Shown here piece by piece: positions 1 to 13,110 of a DNA stretch of 64,000 bases. Under the pieces are notes generated by a model. The model did not search any database and was not told the DNA's origin. It saw nothing but the letters and a program-made list of their open reading frames with translations. The first letter of the stretch is position 1. Every line of letters begins with the position of its first letter. Both the position numbers and the translations under genes were made by a program. The stretch comes from Holacanthus passer. Lineage: Eukaryota; Chordata; Actinopteri; Pomacanthidae. The stretch is from positions 3,286,001 through 3,350,000 of the forward strand of contig JAFREQ010000039.1 of assembly GCA_025331565.1 (NCBI GenBank). Reading direction: 5' to 3'.

Positions 1-618
1 TGTATCTTCATTTCACACTCTGGCCAATTCTCTGCAAAGCTTCACTGAAATCTCTTATTTTTCTCCTCCTGTTTCTCCCACTTTGGATCGATCACTTTTA
101 ACTCTACTGTCACACTCGAGCCCTGCGACATGTTGCCAGCAGCCAGAGATGAGCCTCACCTCGCCTCGTAACATGTGGGAGGTGCACGATTTCATGATCC
201 TGACCAATGAGAAGGAGGATGAGAATCCTTGCTGGTATCCCACCTGTGATACTGGTAATCAAACTCTCTGCTTTGGCGGGTGAGAATTTAACCTCTGCAG
301 TCCCAAATCAGATGATGTTTCAGTTAAGTAAAATTTGACCTTTAATTATAACGGCCCTGTTGCACCAATAATTGGAACTTTCTGAACCTGTAATGGTGCT
401 AAGACGCATCATGGGTTTTGTCAAAATGTGACTAGTGGTGTCAGAGATCATATATTATATCGACATACAGAACAGTCTCATGAATTTGTACCTGTTGTTT
501 CCCATATTTGCCAGTGACATGAGGATATACACGATTGCATTCAGGCTGCTAATATGACTCTATTATGCCAGTTTGGTTTGAAGAAGAAACAGATACTGTG
601 AAGTGAAAAGGCTTTTAC

Positions 619-2009
619 CTTGCAGGACAGCTACCAGTCCAGTGCTGATACCGGACACGATGTCACTGAACAGCCACTCCTTGATCCGGTACATTTTCAG
701 CCAGCCGATGATGGGCAGGAGAGAGAGAGCTGCATTCTTGGCTCGTTTGGCATCACATCTGCAATATCATAAATAAACGGAGCATTGAATGTTGAATAGA
801 TCAATGAAGCGATGGAAGGAACACCTACTCTCCGAGGCTCTACTGTAGGTATGTTTAGCTCATCTTTAAAAAACACACTTAAGATTTTAACCAAGTGAAA
901 TGAGAGTGATTGCAGTGTATTTAAACTCACTGTATGCTTTGGGATATTTCTTATATCAATCTGTCAATCAGTCAATGACAGGGTGAATGAGGCAACATCA
1001 CGCTTTAAATAGAAAGCTTAACTTTCAGCTACTATGACAAAAAAAATTATTTTTTTAAACAGGAAATTGTTAGGCAATTCTAACAAGTAGAAACTAACAA
1101 GTAATTACACTTTCTACATACAATTTCTACAAAGCTCTTCCACACAGAAAGTCTTATAGGTGCTTTGAATCAAAAACTGGATGAGAACTGCACTTGCTTC
1201 ATTTACCTCCTATATGAATTTACCAAAGTTGAGACACTGTGTAAAACGTACAAAGTGTTCCCGAGCCCATGTATTAATCTCCTTTATACAACCATGTGTT
1301 GACAAAGTGTTGAACCTCTCTCCATCCTCGCTTGTGAACGACTGAGTCTTTCATACCCAATCATGATCCTATCACCTGTTACCAATGAACCTGTTTACCT
1401 GTGGACTGATCCAAACAGGTGTTTTTGGATCAGTCCACAACTTTCAGTCTTTTGTTGCTCCTGTCCCAACTTGTTTGAAACATGTTGCTGCCATCAAATT
1501 CAGAATAAGCATATACCTCCAAAAATAATTGAAGTTAATGAGGTAAAACATTAAATATATTGTCGTTGTACTGCTTTCAGTTTTGTATATGTCAAAAAGG
1601 ATTAGCAAATGACCACATTCTGTCTTATTTCTGTTTTTTAAAATGGGAGTTGTATATATGTTGTATTTAAAGTTATAATTATTCTGTAGTCGGCACAGTT
1701 TTAGAAATATAACTCAAAAAGCAAGAAGATACTCATTTTTCCCAGAAGAACTTTTCCCACTCTCCCCTTTTTGTTCATCATCTCATCATCAATAAAAGTC
1801 AGATTTCAAGGGTTAATTGTGCAGTGATCGCAACTCTAAAAGCCACACAGGAAACAAAAACCAAAATGTGTTCCTTACGTGAAGTACTGCTTGACGTGAT
1901 TCAGCATGGTCTTGCGGTGCCTGTAGACTTTCACATGCTCCTCAGCGAAGGAGTCCTCCGAGTACAGTGGCCTGGTCACCACATACTGCTTAGCTCCCGG
2001 TCGCATCAT
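619..2009 (-). CDS. slc26a3: slc26a3-like anion exchanger, N-terminal part (gene continues beyond left edge)
   Basis: Two coding exons are visible: 1879-2009 (start codon, 43 codons plus 2 nt, donor GTAAGG) and 619-758 (140 nt, acceptor TTGCAG, donor GTAAAA). The first exon encodes [20 protein letters not shown] and a basic stretch. The second encodes the SLC26 entry into the membrane domain, including [20 protein letters not shown]. The N-terminus matches human SLC26A3 (DRA) closely in length and in QY-V-RP-YS-F-E-H. 'VAVLQG' fits A3 or A4 better than A5 or A6 ('VQLPQG'). The family performs Cl-/HCO3- exchange at epithelial apical membranes. An in-frame TAG upstream inside the same exon fixes the start. 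The third coding exon was not found in 1-618, so it should lie outside the window. Pendrin (slc26a4) is the main alternative. Confidence 0.85.
1340..1640 (+). mobile_element. Degraded 3' part of a Tc1/mariner-type fish repeat, with strong hairpin
   Basis: This stretch carries wording typical of a very common fish DNA transposon end: 'CCTGTTTACCTGTGGA', 'CCTGTCCCAACTTGTTTG', 'GCTGCCATCAAATTC' and 'AGGATTAGCAAATGACC'. A perfect inverted repeat (1400-1415 and 1424-1439) leaves an 8-nt loop. A related copy at about 36.9-37.7 kb still encodes recognisable transposase pieces, which supports the superfamily. The copy here is non-coding and lies in the intron between the two slc26a3 coding exons. Confidence 0.6.
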
Positions 2010-2560
2010 CTTGCCTCTGCTGCCTGGAGCGCTGCTGCTTCCTCTCTATGGGGCTCTGAGATCCATTAATCACATTAGGTTAGGAAGAGGATCCTGCCTT
2101 GCCTTTTGAACATCACTTATCAAAGAACATTAACAGCAAACAACAAAGGTGCAGACCCTCAAATACAGGCAGAGAGCATGAGCCAGGTCAGGACCTGCAC
2201 TGTCCTTGGGGGTGGATATTTGTCAGGCTGTATTTGAGCTCTAGAAACAGATTAACACCAGAGAGGCTTGTTTTGAATGTTAGCACCAAAATGTCTCAGC
2301 TCCCTTAATTTTCAAAGATTTTGTTTTCAGCACCTCTGCTTATAAAGAACCTCCAGTGTTCAAAAGGTCCACACTCAAAAGCTTATAAAAAGTAGTATTT
2401 TCTCTTTCCAGTAACTTTCACGCCCTTGAGTAATGTACAGCGGAGTGTCCCACATACCTGACAGTGTTGTAATCTCTCTCAAATCCGAATCTCTCCTCTC
2501 TCTCTCTTCCTCCTCCTCCAGCTCCTGGAGATCAACTGGGACCTCAGACAACTTTGCCAT
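2006..2560 (-). other. Upstream exon with spliced 50-codon uORF ending on the slc26a3 start codon
   Basis: A minus-strand ATG at 2560 opens a frame beginning [20 protein letters not shown]. It runs to a good donor (CAG|GTATGTGGG, exon end 2458). Joined to the acceptor CTCAG at 2056-2060 (next exon starts at 2055), the frame continues 16 codons. It then stops at a TGA whose bases (2008-2006) lie inside the tandem ATG ATG of slc26a3. The exon is inferred from splice signals only. If it is real, it is 5' untranslated sequence with a uORF that overlaps the main start codon, an arrangement suited to termination-reinitiation control. Confidence 0.45.
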
Positions 2561-3720
2561 CAATAAATGCCACCTCTGCCGCTTATCACGACTGTAATTA
2601 TTAACAACAATTATGATGAAGTCCCTGTTTCGCACAAATGCTGGACGCCCGCCTTATCCTTGACCATTGTTCTTACTGATATCTGTAACCCGCAACTTTC
2701 TGTGGAGGCTTTCCGCATTTGGAAGATAGGCCTATTGTACCGATTGGCAGGATAGGGAGGATGTGGACGGGGCAGACAGGACAGAACAGGACGGGTCATT
2801 GTTATGAAGTGGAAATCAAGTAGCTTTTCAGGATGGAAACACTGCTTAAGGACGGCTGCAGCGCTCCGCCGTGCACTTCAATGATAAAAATAGTCTGTGT
2901 GTTGGAGGAACCAAGATTGTTTGAGAAAAAAGCTCCAAGAGTCATATTGCAAAATTAATTTATCTAGCATGAATTAAGACATGCTGATTTTACAATAATC
3001 AGATCCCTGAAATGTATTAAATTTGAGCAAAATACAAGTTAAGAATCATGAGTCATCTTAACTGACCTTTAATGTTTTCCCTCGAAATAGTGGAAGGAAA
3101 TGTCAATTCAAAGTGGTGAAAGTGGGGCAAGCCCCAGCTCATACAAGTTATATGGGCTCATCTAAGTATTATAATAAAGTTATAGTGAAGTTGTAAATGT
3201 ATGGCTGAGGTCAGGTGAGTTCAGTCAGCCTTTGTTCTGTCGCACTCTCGGTGACAAATGCCAGCAGAGTGATTAATAACTGATAAATGCCGGAACAATG
3301 ATCTGCTGTCGATAACGTCAAGGTCCACGAACTTCCACATTTATTTCCATTAATAAATCAATCTTCAGCCTATGCAACCAATTGGTTTCCTGCCTACAGG
3401 AATGACTTAGCATTATCTTTCCTCAGATGTTGACAGCTGGCCTATCATTAACCAATGACATCAATTTGAGGTGTGGCAGGTTGTATTTTAACATTGGTAC
3501 CTTCAACATCGGACACTAGACAATTCACATCTGTATTATTTAGCATGAGCACAACTTTTCCAAACCAGTAGCTTCCAAATCTTAACTGTAACTTAACTAT
3601 ACTTAAGTTGCTGCATGTGGTTGTTGAGGGATTGACCAATTCAAAAAAATTAAAGTAAATGTCTTGCAGATGTGAAAATGATAAATGTCCCGTCAAACAT
3701 CAAAACAAGACTAAAGCTAT

Positions 3721-3825
3721 GTTCACACTGCAAACCTGGTGCTCAATTCAAATGTGCTGCTCAGATCCATTTTTTGTTTGGCTGTTCACTTTATTTTTTA
3801 TATGTGGCCAATATTCAGTGTGAAC
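3721..3825. repeat. Short element with inverted ends (MITE-like)
   Basis: The ends are exact inverted copies, GTTCACACTG at 3721-3730 and CAGTGTGAAC at 3816-3825. The interior resembles a fish non-autonomous DNA element whose termini read 'GTTCACACTG'. It has no coding content. The family was assigned from memory of similar repeats and was not searched. Confidence 0.4.
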
Positions 3826-6800
3826 TGATCATAATAACGCATAGTAAAATGAGACAGAAGGCTGCACCAGTGAATTTGTGAGATGATGATGACCAGGATG
3901 GGGATGTGGAGGAAGAGAGTTTTAATTATGGCATTTGTGGAGCAATGGCTGCTACTTCTGTACGGTGGTGTGTCTGGATGTGGAGTGGGAGTGGTGGGAT
4001 CATTATGTGAAGACAGATATCCAAAATTTCAGGATGTCAAGGGCTACTTTTATCTGTCGACGCCTCTCCAAAGGACTCATATGGCGAGATACCATAGAGC
4101 CAAGGGATGGCTAGAGATTCATCATGTGTCTTACAAATCTACAGTGCATAGTTGTACAGTCATTTTGCAGGGACGACTCTGCTTGTTCTCATATTTGTAA
4201 TGACACTGTTTTTGGTTGCTCTGACTTAAAATGTTGCTGTTTGACTGAGCTTCAGTAACCTAGTCCGAGGTGAGCTCGAAGGGGAACTACACCCTCAAAT
4301 TCTGCTAGAATCCCCCCTGCCAGCACATTTGGAAATGTCCCTGTTGTGGGACAAATAAAGGAATATCTTTTAAAAATGCAACAGAGGAGTGGAGGGGGTA
4401 ACAGCTGTTATCCACAACCCCGTGTGTAGTGTTTAATGTTACTACAGAAGAATACATTTCATTCATGTACTATTTTGTTTTATCCCCTTTTTCATCCCAC
4501 TGTAGTTTGCAGGCCTGCTCTGACAACACAATGTGTGCCTTTATGGATCCGCTCATGTGATTCTCCCTGTGCCCTTTGTGCCCTATCTGTTGCTTATCAG
4601 ACGGTACGGAATACTACGAACAGCAGCCAAAAAGAAAGAAAATCTCAGCAAATTCCAGAGAACAAGAACAACTTCAGCTACACAGAATGTCCTGGACTGT
4701 CCTGCTGGTGTGAACAGGATGTGGTGAGACAGATAGAGAGGATGTCAGGGAAGAGTAGGTTGGAGTAATGCTCGATGTCGCGACACTGAAAGGCTCCGAC
4801 AGCCGTGACTGTTCTATTTACACAAGGCTGAGAAAAACACACATAATCTATCAATCTATTGCTACTGTGCACGAGTGAAACCGAGGTCCAAGAGGAAGCA
4901 GAATCAAAGGCAGAAAAACAGAGAAACTGAAGGAAGACATAAACGTCAAAGCTTAAGGCGGCATTTATTTTTATGCATGAATTTCAGTTTGTCATCTGTG
5001 GCTGTTGGAGGAGCTTTCTGAAGTCTGAGAAAGAACCATTCTTTTTTTTGATGCGTCTCTTCCATGTGTGGAAGCGGAATATTGAAAATGCAATACTAAA
5101 TTACTGGAGTGTGTAAAGAGTCTGCTGGTCAAAATAAAAACACTGGATATGTAAGTTTAATTCTCTATACTGAGAATTAGTGCATAAGAACTAAAGTGCA
5201 TTTCACCACAAATGAAAGTGAAATGAAAGCTGTGAAGCTCTTCATGAGGGAACCACAGGAATGTTTGTATTATTAGCCAGATACAGAAAGTGCACCTTTC
5301 ACCTTTTCATTCCTGTCTTAAATTTTCACTTTCAATGAGCACAAATCAGCAGTTGATCAAAGTGGCTCGTGACACATCCCAGCACAATAAAAGTGGATTA
5401 TCTTGGATTGTGCAATATGTTCACGGTCTATTGTAAAATTATGATGACTCCGTGTCACGTTTCACACTCACAGTTGCCAGTCACCTGTGGAGTAGCCGAC
5501 ACATATAGTTGCATAAACTCCTTACATAAAGCAGTTATTATGGAGTACTTGGGAACAGTGGTTTCAATGGGAGAAATGGTACAATTGTAACATCACTTTT
5601 TGTCTCAAACTAATTTGTGGTTATGGAAACATAAATACACACATACCATGCAACTAATTATACTCTTACTCACTTTCAAATGTTTTGGATAAGTATTAAG
5701 TTTTGGAAATATATCGATATATAGACCAGTATATATAGACAGATATAGTGGTTATACTTGCAGATTTGCATATCAAAGGAAAGTGGACTATTGGCCCTGG
5801 CGGAGGTCTGTGATCTTTGAGTGCCCTTTTACTTTTAAAGTATGAATTTCTTTGCATGCACATGCCGTAATAGACATTTTTCAAAATCATAGAAGAGAAA
5901 GCACAAACATTAATGATGGTTTTGTTCTCTTCCAGTGTCCCAGTAAAGCATGACAATGTGATGGTGAGCCTGCGTGACCCATACCAGGACTCTTCATGGA
6001 ATTCAGCTATCATTTGTTTCATTATTCACACTTGTCAAAATGTCTCCTGTTTTTGTCCTTTTGTTTAATGTAGCCACATTATATCTTTTCTGTTTGTATT
6101 ATACAGTAGGCATGACCTAGGATAAAGATCATGCAGAAACACTTTCAAGTGTACTGTAAAAAAGAGTCACATCTGATTTGCAAGTAGTAAGACATTTATT
6201 GCTCCATTGTAAACTGTTATCTCGTCTGACAGGAGGGTGTGAGGTTCACTCACACTTATAAGGATAGTTTTGATCGGACAGATAGAAAAGTTGAGAGAGA
6301 TACAATATAGATATCCGGCATTAACCTTGTTTATGGGAACCACAAATGTTCATAATCTACAATATAAAGGCCAGATTTGACTATATGCTACTCAGACAAA
6401 CCATCAAATTAAATGCAAGTAATTGAAGTCAAATGTTTGTGCACACTAAACGCTCTCAGCAAGTGAGGCTTGAGATGCGAGAGGTGTTTTTTTATGGCAC
6501 AGACTTTAAACCCGTCATGGACAATAAATAGCGACAATCACTATGACCTAGAACCAACAGCAGACAACAGAACTGTGTACAAATATAACAGGTGCAGTCA
6601 AAGATTAATGCCAATGAACTGATAATGAAAATCTACTGCATGTTCTGGCTCCAGAAACATACTCAGCACACACAGTATAACAATTATGAAGTTAATAATT
6701 CAGCTAATAATGAAGTTAATAATTCAATATATCAAGATATCAGATAAATGAAGAGGTACAAATATTGAGTAGTTAAATGTCACTTACTGATGCAGACAGG

Positions 6801-9800
6801 TCACTGAGCTCATGATCAAGCCTCAAGTGTCTTTAAAACTGTGGTACTAATATTTATTTTCCACTAGTCTTTATATCTTTGCCGACTCGCTAAAAAATGC
6901 AAAAGTGTTTACACCAAATTTAGCATTCACCAGAGGACCGCAGATTGCTGTGGTGTACATTTAAAGTGCCTTTTCTTGGGGTTGGTGTGTGGGAGAAAAA
7001 CCTGTGTATGTGTGCATGTTTGACTTTGTCAAAAAGACAAACACATTTTTGACCTGTTGTTAGCGGTGTTCTCTCACAGCTGCTGTAGCAATCATGTTTA
7101 AGGACAGAGTGAACGACGTTCCACCGTCAGTGAAGCAATGTTGATGCCTAGACCTTCAGAAGTTTCCACCCAGCAATGAATGCCAACAAAGGGTACAAAG
7201 TTTACCGGTCGACGTGGGCAGAGAAATATTGATAATAACAGTAAAAAAACAACCATAACAGCATAGTTTCAACCGTGAGTGGAAAGTCTTCATTCTACAT
7301 CGTAAAAGCAAACCCACTGAATTTTGCTTCAGACTGTGGTAAGAAATGGAGTCAACATAAAATATGAGTAAACAAGATCCAGAAAAAAATCTACGTGCAG
7401 TAATAAAACAGTGAAGCACCATGACAAGGAGTCAATGTTTAATCAGCAAGGTCATTATCATTGTTTCATAATGCAAACTTCCAAAAAGTCAGAGTTGACC
7501 TTTAACCACCCCAATGTTATCAGTATATCCCTCACATTTCTCCTTGAATAGCTTTAAAGTTAGATTAGATGATCTGATAGAAGTCTGTAATTTCTGTATA
7601 GAAGAAGTTTACAAGAGAGAACTGTGTAATTTGGTAGCATTATGGGGGAAATAGAGACGATTGCAAGACGATTTTGGTCAGTTGTTGAACAAACTGCTGA
7701 ACATGCAAAATATTAAAATTTGTGTTCAGGTAAGTCCACAATTCAACAATGCAAATGATTTTACACACATTAATAAATAATTTTAAAAATGTTCATGAAA
7801 TGTAATACTATATAATAATAATAATTTGATGTTATATAATGCATAATGAGTTAATGTTTAATAATAGTCTAATATTAATATGTTAATTATTAAAAATAAC
7901 ATAATAACTTATAAAATAGTGTCACGTGGAAACTGTTTTGTAATTGGTGAAATGCAGCTCTACGGTGGCACAAGAGAAATTTCAATAATAATAATAATTA
8001 CATGCTAACATTAATTAACATTAGTCAAAGCGAGCTGCCACTAATACTAGACCAAACCTGCAAAACCCTGTAGCTTATCTAACTGAGTATTATGAATTAA
8101 TTTGAATTTCATTTGTTAGAGGAATACGTTATTTCTTCATTTCAACAGAATGTTCAAAGGTAAAAAAAAAATCTGCCTACTGACAGACAGACTTTGTTAA
8201 AGTTTTGCATCTGTCTCCCCTGTTTCACTCCTGATTCTTCTGCCTCCAACTTCATAGTAAATGAACAAATATGAGATTGGTCATTAAGAAAGTGTGCAAT
8301 ATGATGTTTTGAAACCAAAAGTGTGTTTTATATTTTCTATCACGGCACCAAAAAGGTGATCTGATGCATTTATTCTAGTGATCACAGAATTTTTCACTGC
8401 CTGAGGATAAAGATTACTCTTAACCCAAACCAAATGATAACGGCTGTATTGTTCTGTCCTCAGGGTCAGTGGTGTTTTCAGACGTCAGGTAGTCCAGCAG
8501 AGAGAGGAAACAAAGTGTTTACGCCTCAGGTCAACCACAGCCTGCATGTTGAGCAGTCCTCACCCGCAGATGAATGGTTTTCCATGTTTAGTCCTTTGTT
8601 CCAGTCCAAGCCCTCAACTCACACTCAGACAAGCGTTGGTGGACATTTGCTGTACGATATAAACATTGTGCTCGTGCCAGAAGATGTGGGTCAACTGAAC
8701 AGAGATGGATTGATGTTAAAACCATCTGCTATTTTGTTTCATTGCTGCTGAAGCTGCTGGACTGATTAAAGGTGGTACATTTACCCTTCAAGCATCAATA
8801 AATCACTACAGTATTCATGATGTAAAAACATGGCTAAAATAACCGTGGGCCTCTTTTCACTGTCTACCACTATGTTGGATTTGGGCAAAGGCAAAGAGGG
8901 AAATATGGGCTAAATAGAACTGAGGCCTTCAGATTCTAAAAGACTGATTGATGCATGAGAATCATTCACAAGATTTTCTTCAGTGTGTGTAAAAGTCAAA
9001 GAAAAGGCAGACTGGTGTCAGAGAGGTCAAAAGTCACAGTTCATTTGGCTGTAATGATGTTTGAGAATGTCAAATTTCTAGGTGGATTCGGTTTAGGAGT
9101 TCCTTGTCTGAATCCAGTGTAACAAATTAAATATATACAAAAATGTGCAGGCTCTTTGATTAACTACCTTCCTTTTTCATTTCTTCATAATTTCATAATG
9201 TTATCAGTTTTCTTTTAAGTTATTATAGGAGTCATACCTGCTGATAGAAGCATTAGTGGCATGGCAATGTTCCTCTGCTGCACGTATTCATGGTTCCTCT
9301 AAGGACTTTGGTGATTCTCTGACTTTTCATCATTCTCTGATTTGTCCAATACTTTAAGCCTCAGCTATTCGTTGTGTTCTTTGACAAAAGATAAAATGAC
9401 TCAAATCGCAGATACTGTATAAATAGTAAGAATGTTAAATAAAGGTGTGGTCTGTGACAAAGGATCCTTACAAAGCATTCGTCTCAGACAGCTTGACTGG
9501 AAAAACTCTGCAGCTTTTTTCATTTCCTCCTTTTTTCAGTGGAGAGTTAAAAACATGTGGTTCTCTGGTCTGTTGCTAACATGAGTGTAAAAACCTTTAC
9601 TTTTAGTCAGATATGTTTGTGGGACCCACCTGACCCTAGCTCTCAAACACTTTATTTTACAATGAGCTTTGAACCATGTGATTCATACTGAGCCAGTCAC
9701 ATTTTATAGACTTGGGGTTATAATCTGTTGGCAGTCACTGGTACTGAAACATAAAATCACATTATTGAACATATATTGCCCACCTGGGGACAGTGTTAAA

Positions 9801-12187
9801 TCAGTGTGTGTTGCTGCTGCAAAAAGAAAATGTCTATGATTAGAAACTTCAAATTCAGTGACTGGAGGATGGTTATAAATAATTATACTGGAGAAATGGA
9901 GAAATGGCTTTGTACACATTTTCTATGCAAATTTGAAGGCTCCTCTTTTTTTTTTTTTTATTTCCTTGATTTTTTTTTACACCCAAAAATCAAAGAACTA
10001 AACATTGCTGCCCTTGACAAATGTTTAACATGCTCAAATAATGGATAAATAAAGGCTTCTGGTACATGTTTATTAGTTGCAGATAGAAATCAATAAAAAT
10101 GCCATTCTTGATTTAGTTTTGGAGTTGGATTATTGATATGTCCTGCTACATTACTGATTTTATTTGCAATTAAAACAGTTTAATGAGCATACACATTAAA
10201 ACAATGTTTCTGTTGAGCTGCTGCATAACAGTTCCACATTACCACTGAACCAGTAAATCACATTTTAAAGAAACATAAAGGTGCCTTTAATATTTTATAT
10301 ACAGTGTGTATATCTAGTGCAATCTGTATGTCACCTATAAATTGCAAGTTGAGTGTTGCAGCGTAGAGCAGACAACCAGAAGTCTTCTTTGATTTGCCTT
10401 GTCTGCACTGATTTGTATCTATCTCCCCCTTGAGGGCCATCTTTTGTTACAACCACAGGGACATGCAGTAACACATGCTGAGTGTGTACAACTGGGCAAT
10501 CTGCAGTGCACAAACTGAGCTCTCACATTTGCATTTTCATGCTTACGTTGAGAAACCAAAAGCTAATCCCAGTTCTAACATGAATCCTAAATGCGAATGC
10601 AAAGTCATTTTTATCAATGCTTGCAACACTTTCCTCATTTTATGCAGAAACTTCACTGGTGTCTTACAGCAACAATCGCCTCACGTGTTTATTGTGTGTG
10701 TGCACGTGTTTGTGTGAGAAAGCTGACAAAGAATTTTTTTTAAATCACACAGCAGTGTGAGTATGTCATCCTTGGATGGATATCAGTCTGTTTGAGCGTG
10801 ACCAAATGGTGTGCGACTACAGATCACTCACATAAAGTATTAAAACAAATACTAGGATACAAGTTCTCTATGAGTTATATGGTACTTTTGACTGTAATTC
10901 CTCTGAAGAAAGTGTAAAGGGAACCAACAGACATTTGGCTGAACTACTGTTAATAACAAGTAAAAAAAAATCTATTACTGAACTGAAGTGGGCTAAGCTC
11001 TCCTGACAATGGACCAATGGCTAATAATCTTTGAAGAAATCTTCTTTATGGAAAACTGACACATATCTCAAGACTACAGGAAGCAGTCTTGTAAAAACTG
11101 TTGTGTGTTTTGAATGGATTCCTCATGTCACAGGGCAATTTTAGATATTACAGTTTATAAAATATAATGTATTGCTATAAATTAACTTATATTACACCAA
11201 AAAATTAAGTAGTTAGTATTAGCCCCCTCTTGACCGGCTACAATATTAAAGTGTACATGGCAAGGCCTCTGTAATAGTGATCAAATAATATGACATATAA
11301 TAATGTAACACTGTCAGGAGCCATTGTAATGGAGTATTTCCCACATTGTGGTATTTTACTTGCACAAAGGATATGAATGGCTCTTCCTCTCTTCCGACAC
11401 TGATTAGAATTCACAGATAATGTAAATGATGAAATTCAGTACCTGCACTCTTTAATGATCTTTCAGATAAAGAAACTGTAGATGTCACAGAAAACACTGT
11501 GGATATTTCACAGGCCAATGTTTCATGACTTTAATGCCGACACTGTATGTAATTAAATGCACTGGACTCATGGACCATTGTTTCTTCTGGCGGAACATAT
11601 GTGAGCAGGTCTGCTGTATTACTTAGCAGCACAGAACAGGAAGTGCTCCCTCCCGGATAATGCTGGCGCCATGAGGCTTTTGGTCAATGATGTAAGATAT
11701 GACCACTGTAGAAACATGGAGAAATTAATGCATTAAGCAACTGATTAACATTGAGATTCAGCAAACCATAATTATAAGCATTTTTTTATTCATAGTTATA
11801 AATATGCGTTTGTAATTGTTTGACCTGTCATCATCAACTATTCACTAACACCAACACTTCCATCTGGGGGGAGCAGGAAGTGGTCACCAGGTTTGAATGC
11901 TGAAAGACTTGGGGAAAAACTTGCATGACAACAATGTTCAGCCGCTTCTAATTTAAGCGGCCATAAACAATGTTTTTACTGCCCAATGGAACAAAACAAC
12001 ACTGTAAAGTATCCCTGGCTTGGAAATCACAGTCGACTCAATAATTGCTTCATGACATGCTCACAACTCGTTAACCTGGATGTTGTTTTTGACTCAGATG
12101 TATCCAGGCATTTGTACACTTTGCAAAAAACATCTAGTCTAGTGTCTAGGTGTGACACCTAGCGAAAGAAATGCTAACTATGGCTAA
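3826..12187. other. Gene-poor intergenic DNA upstream of slc26a3 and slc26a5
   Basis: This is AT-rich sequence with no supported gene on either strand. The frames at 4436-4768, 5696-6022 and 8434-8751 have no recognisable protein and no splice context. A LINE-tail-like phrase ('TGTTGTGGGACAAATAAAGG') sits near 4345-4367. A 17-bp phrase (ATGAAGTTAATAATTCA) occurs twice near 6687-6726. TAA-rich simple sequence lies at about 7800-8000. Regulatory elements for the divergent slc26a3/slc26a5 pair could be here, but none can be named. Confidence 0.5.
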
Positions 12188-12365
12188 ACACAGTGTCCCA
12201 GTAGTTCATCTGGTTGAGCATGTATCATGGCTGAGTTCTTACTGCAGTGGCCTGGGTTTGATTCCAGTCCAGGCCTTTGCTTCACGTCATCTCCCCTGCC
12301 TTTTCTGTCTCTTTCCAGCTATCACAAACAAACATAATAATTATTATTATTATAATAATAAGGAG
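12188..12365 (+). mobile_element. tRNA-derived SINE
   Basis: The head resembles a Pol III tRNA-type promoter: 'GTTCATCTGGTTGAGCATG' around the A-box region and GGGTTTGATTCC (12254-12265) as B box. It is followed by the tRNA-unrelated body 'CAGGCCTTTGCTTCACGTCA', 'CTCCCCTGCCTTTTCTGTCTC' and an AT-rich (TAA/TTA) simple tail. This layout matches an abundant fish SINE family. It is old, to judge from mismatches against the consensus recalled from memory. Confidence 0.7.
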
Positions 12366-12639
12366 CCTGATAAATAATCGTAACTTGGCTCAATGCACTG
12401 CAACTTAAGAAAGCACATGCAAATACAAAAAATACAATTTGATGTATGTTGATGATTTGATGTTGAAATACAGTTTGCTGAGGGTTTTAGCTAAGTTCAA
12501 CAAGGCTGTTGTACTGTGGGGTATTACTGAGGCTGAGGTCATTGACCTCATCTAGCAAATGGTTGGCACTGATTCCATTCTAACCTATTGACCGACATGA
12601 AAGCTGGTTACAGTGACGTTTTTTTTTTTTTATTACGGC

Positions 12640-13110
12640 ACTCCAAAGCTGTGGTGGAAAATCCCTAAGTACATTTATTTAAGTACTCTAAGTTGCAAAT
12701 TTGAGGTACTTTATTATTCCCATTTGATGATGATACTTTATACTACTACTCTACATTTCAGAGAAAATTTTATATATATAACTATACCATATTTATCTGA
12801 CAGAGTCACCAGTTACTTGAGCGACCCCTTACAAGAAAACTGTGTCTAGTTGGGGCTTCTTGTCATGTTTTGGGTGTCTATGAGTTGTTAGCAGCTCCAT
12901 CAATAGTCATTTTCCCTCTAAACCTCTCACACTGTATAATTTAAATAAGTGTTCATAGTCCAAAGAGGTCGAATTTTTCCATATTGCACAAAAAATATTT
13001 CTGATACTTTAAGTACATCTTGCAGATATTACGTCTGCTCTTTCACTTATGTAAATGCAGGACTTTTAATTGTAATTGAGTATCTCTAAAATCTGAAAGT
13101 AAGAAGACCA
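12640..13110 (+). repeat. Common fish interspersed repeat, copy 1 (plus orientation)
   Basis: It opens with 'GTGGTGGAAAATCCCTAAGT', continues with 'CATTTATTTAAGTACT', 'AATTTGAGGTACTTTA' and 'CTACATTTCAGAG', and closes with 'AATGCAGGACTTTTAATTG'. These are diagnostic phrases of a widespread teleost non-autonomous repeat rich in AAGTACT/AAGTAAAAGT words. The middle is degraded. A second copy in the opposite orientation lies at 13970-14660. Confidence 0.65.

Noticed and set aside
83..283. Short open frames on both strands at the left edge, considered as a third slc26a3 exon
   Set aside because: Neither strand encodes the expected segment with the PP-YGLY and GTSRHIS motifs, and the phase does not fit.
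3883..4200. 105-codon frame with an apparent signal-like N-terminus
   Set aside because: Simple ATGATGATG-rich start and no family resemblance; consistent with chance.
4436..4768. Overlapping 110- and 64-codon frames with a hydrophobic then basic stretch
   Set aside because: Briefly looked like a small membrane protein, but two competing frames, no family match and no splice or promoter context.
5700..5760. TATA/GATA-type palindromic stretch as a possible promoter or hairpin
   Set aside because: Short AT-rich alternation with no adjacent gene; expected in this composition.
8434..8751. 105-codon plus frame preceded by a CAG acceptor-like site
   Set aside because: No recognisable protein, no downstream donor and no neighbouring exons.
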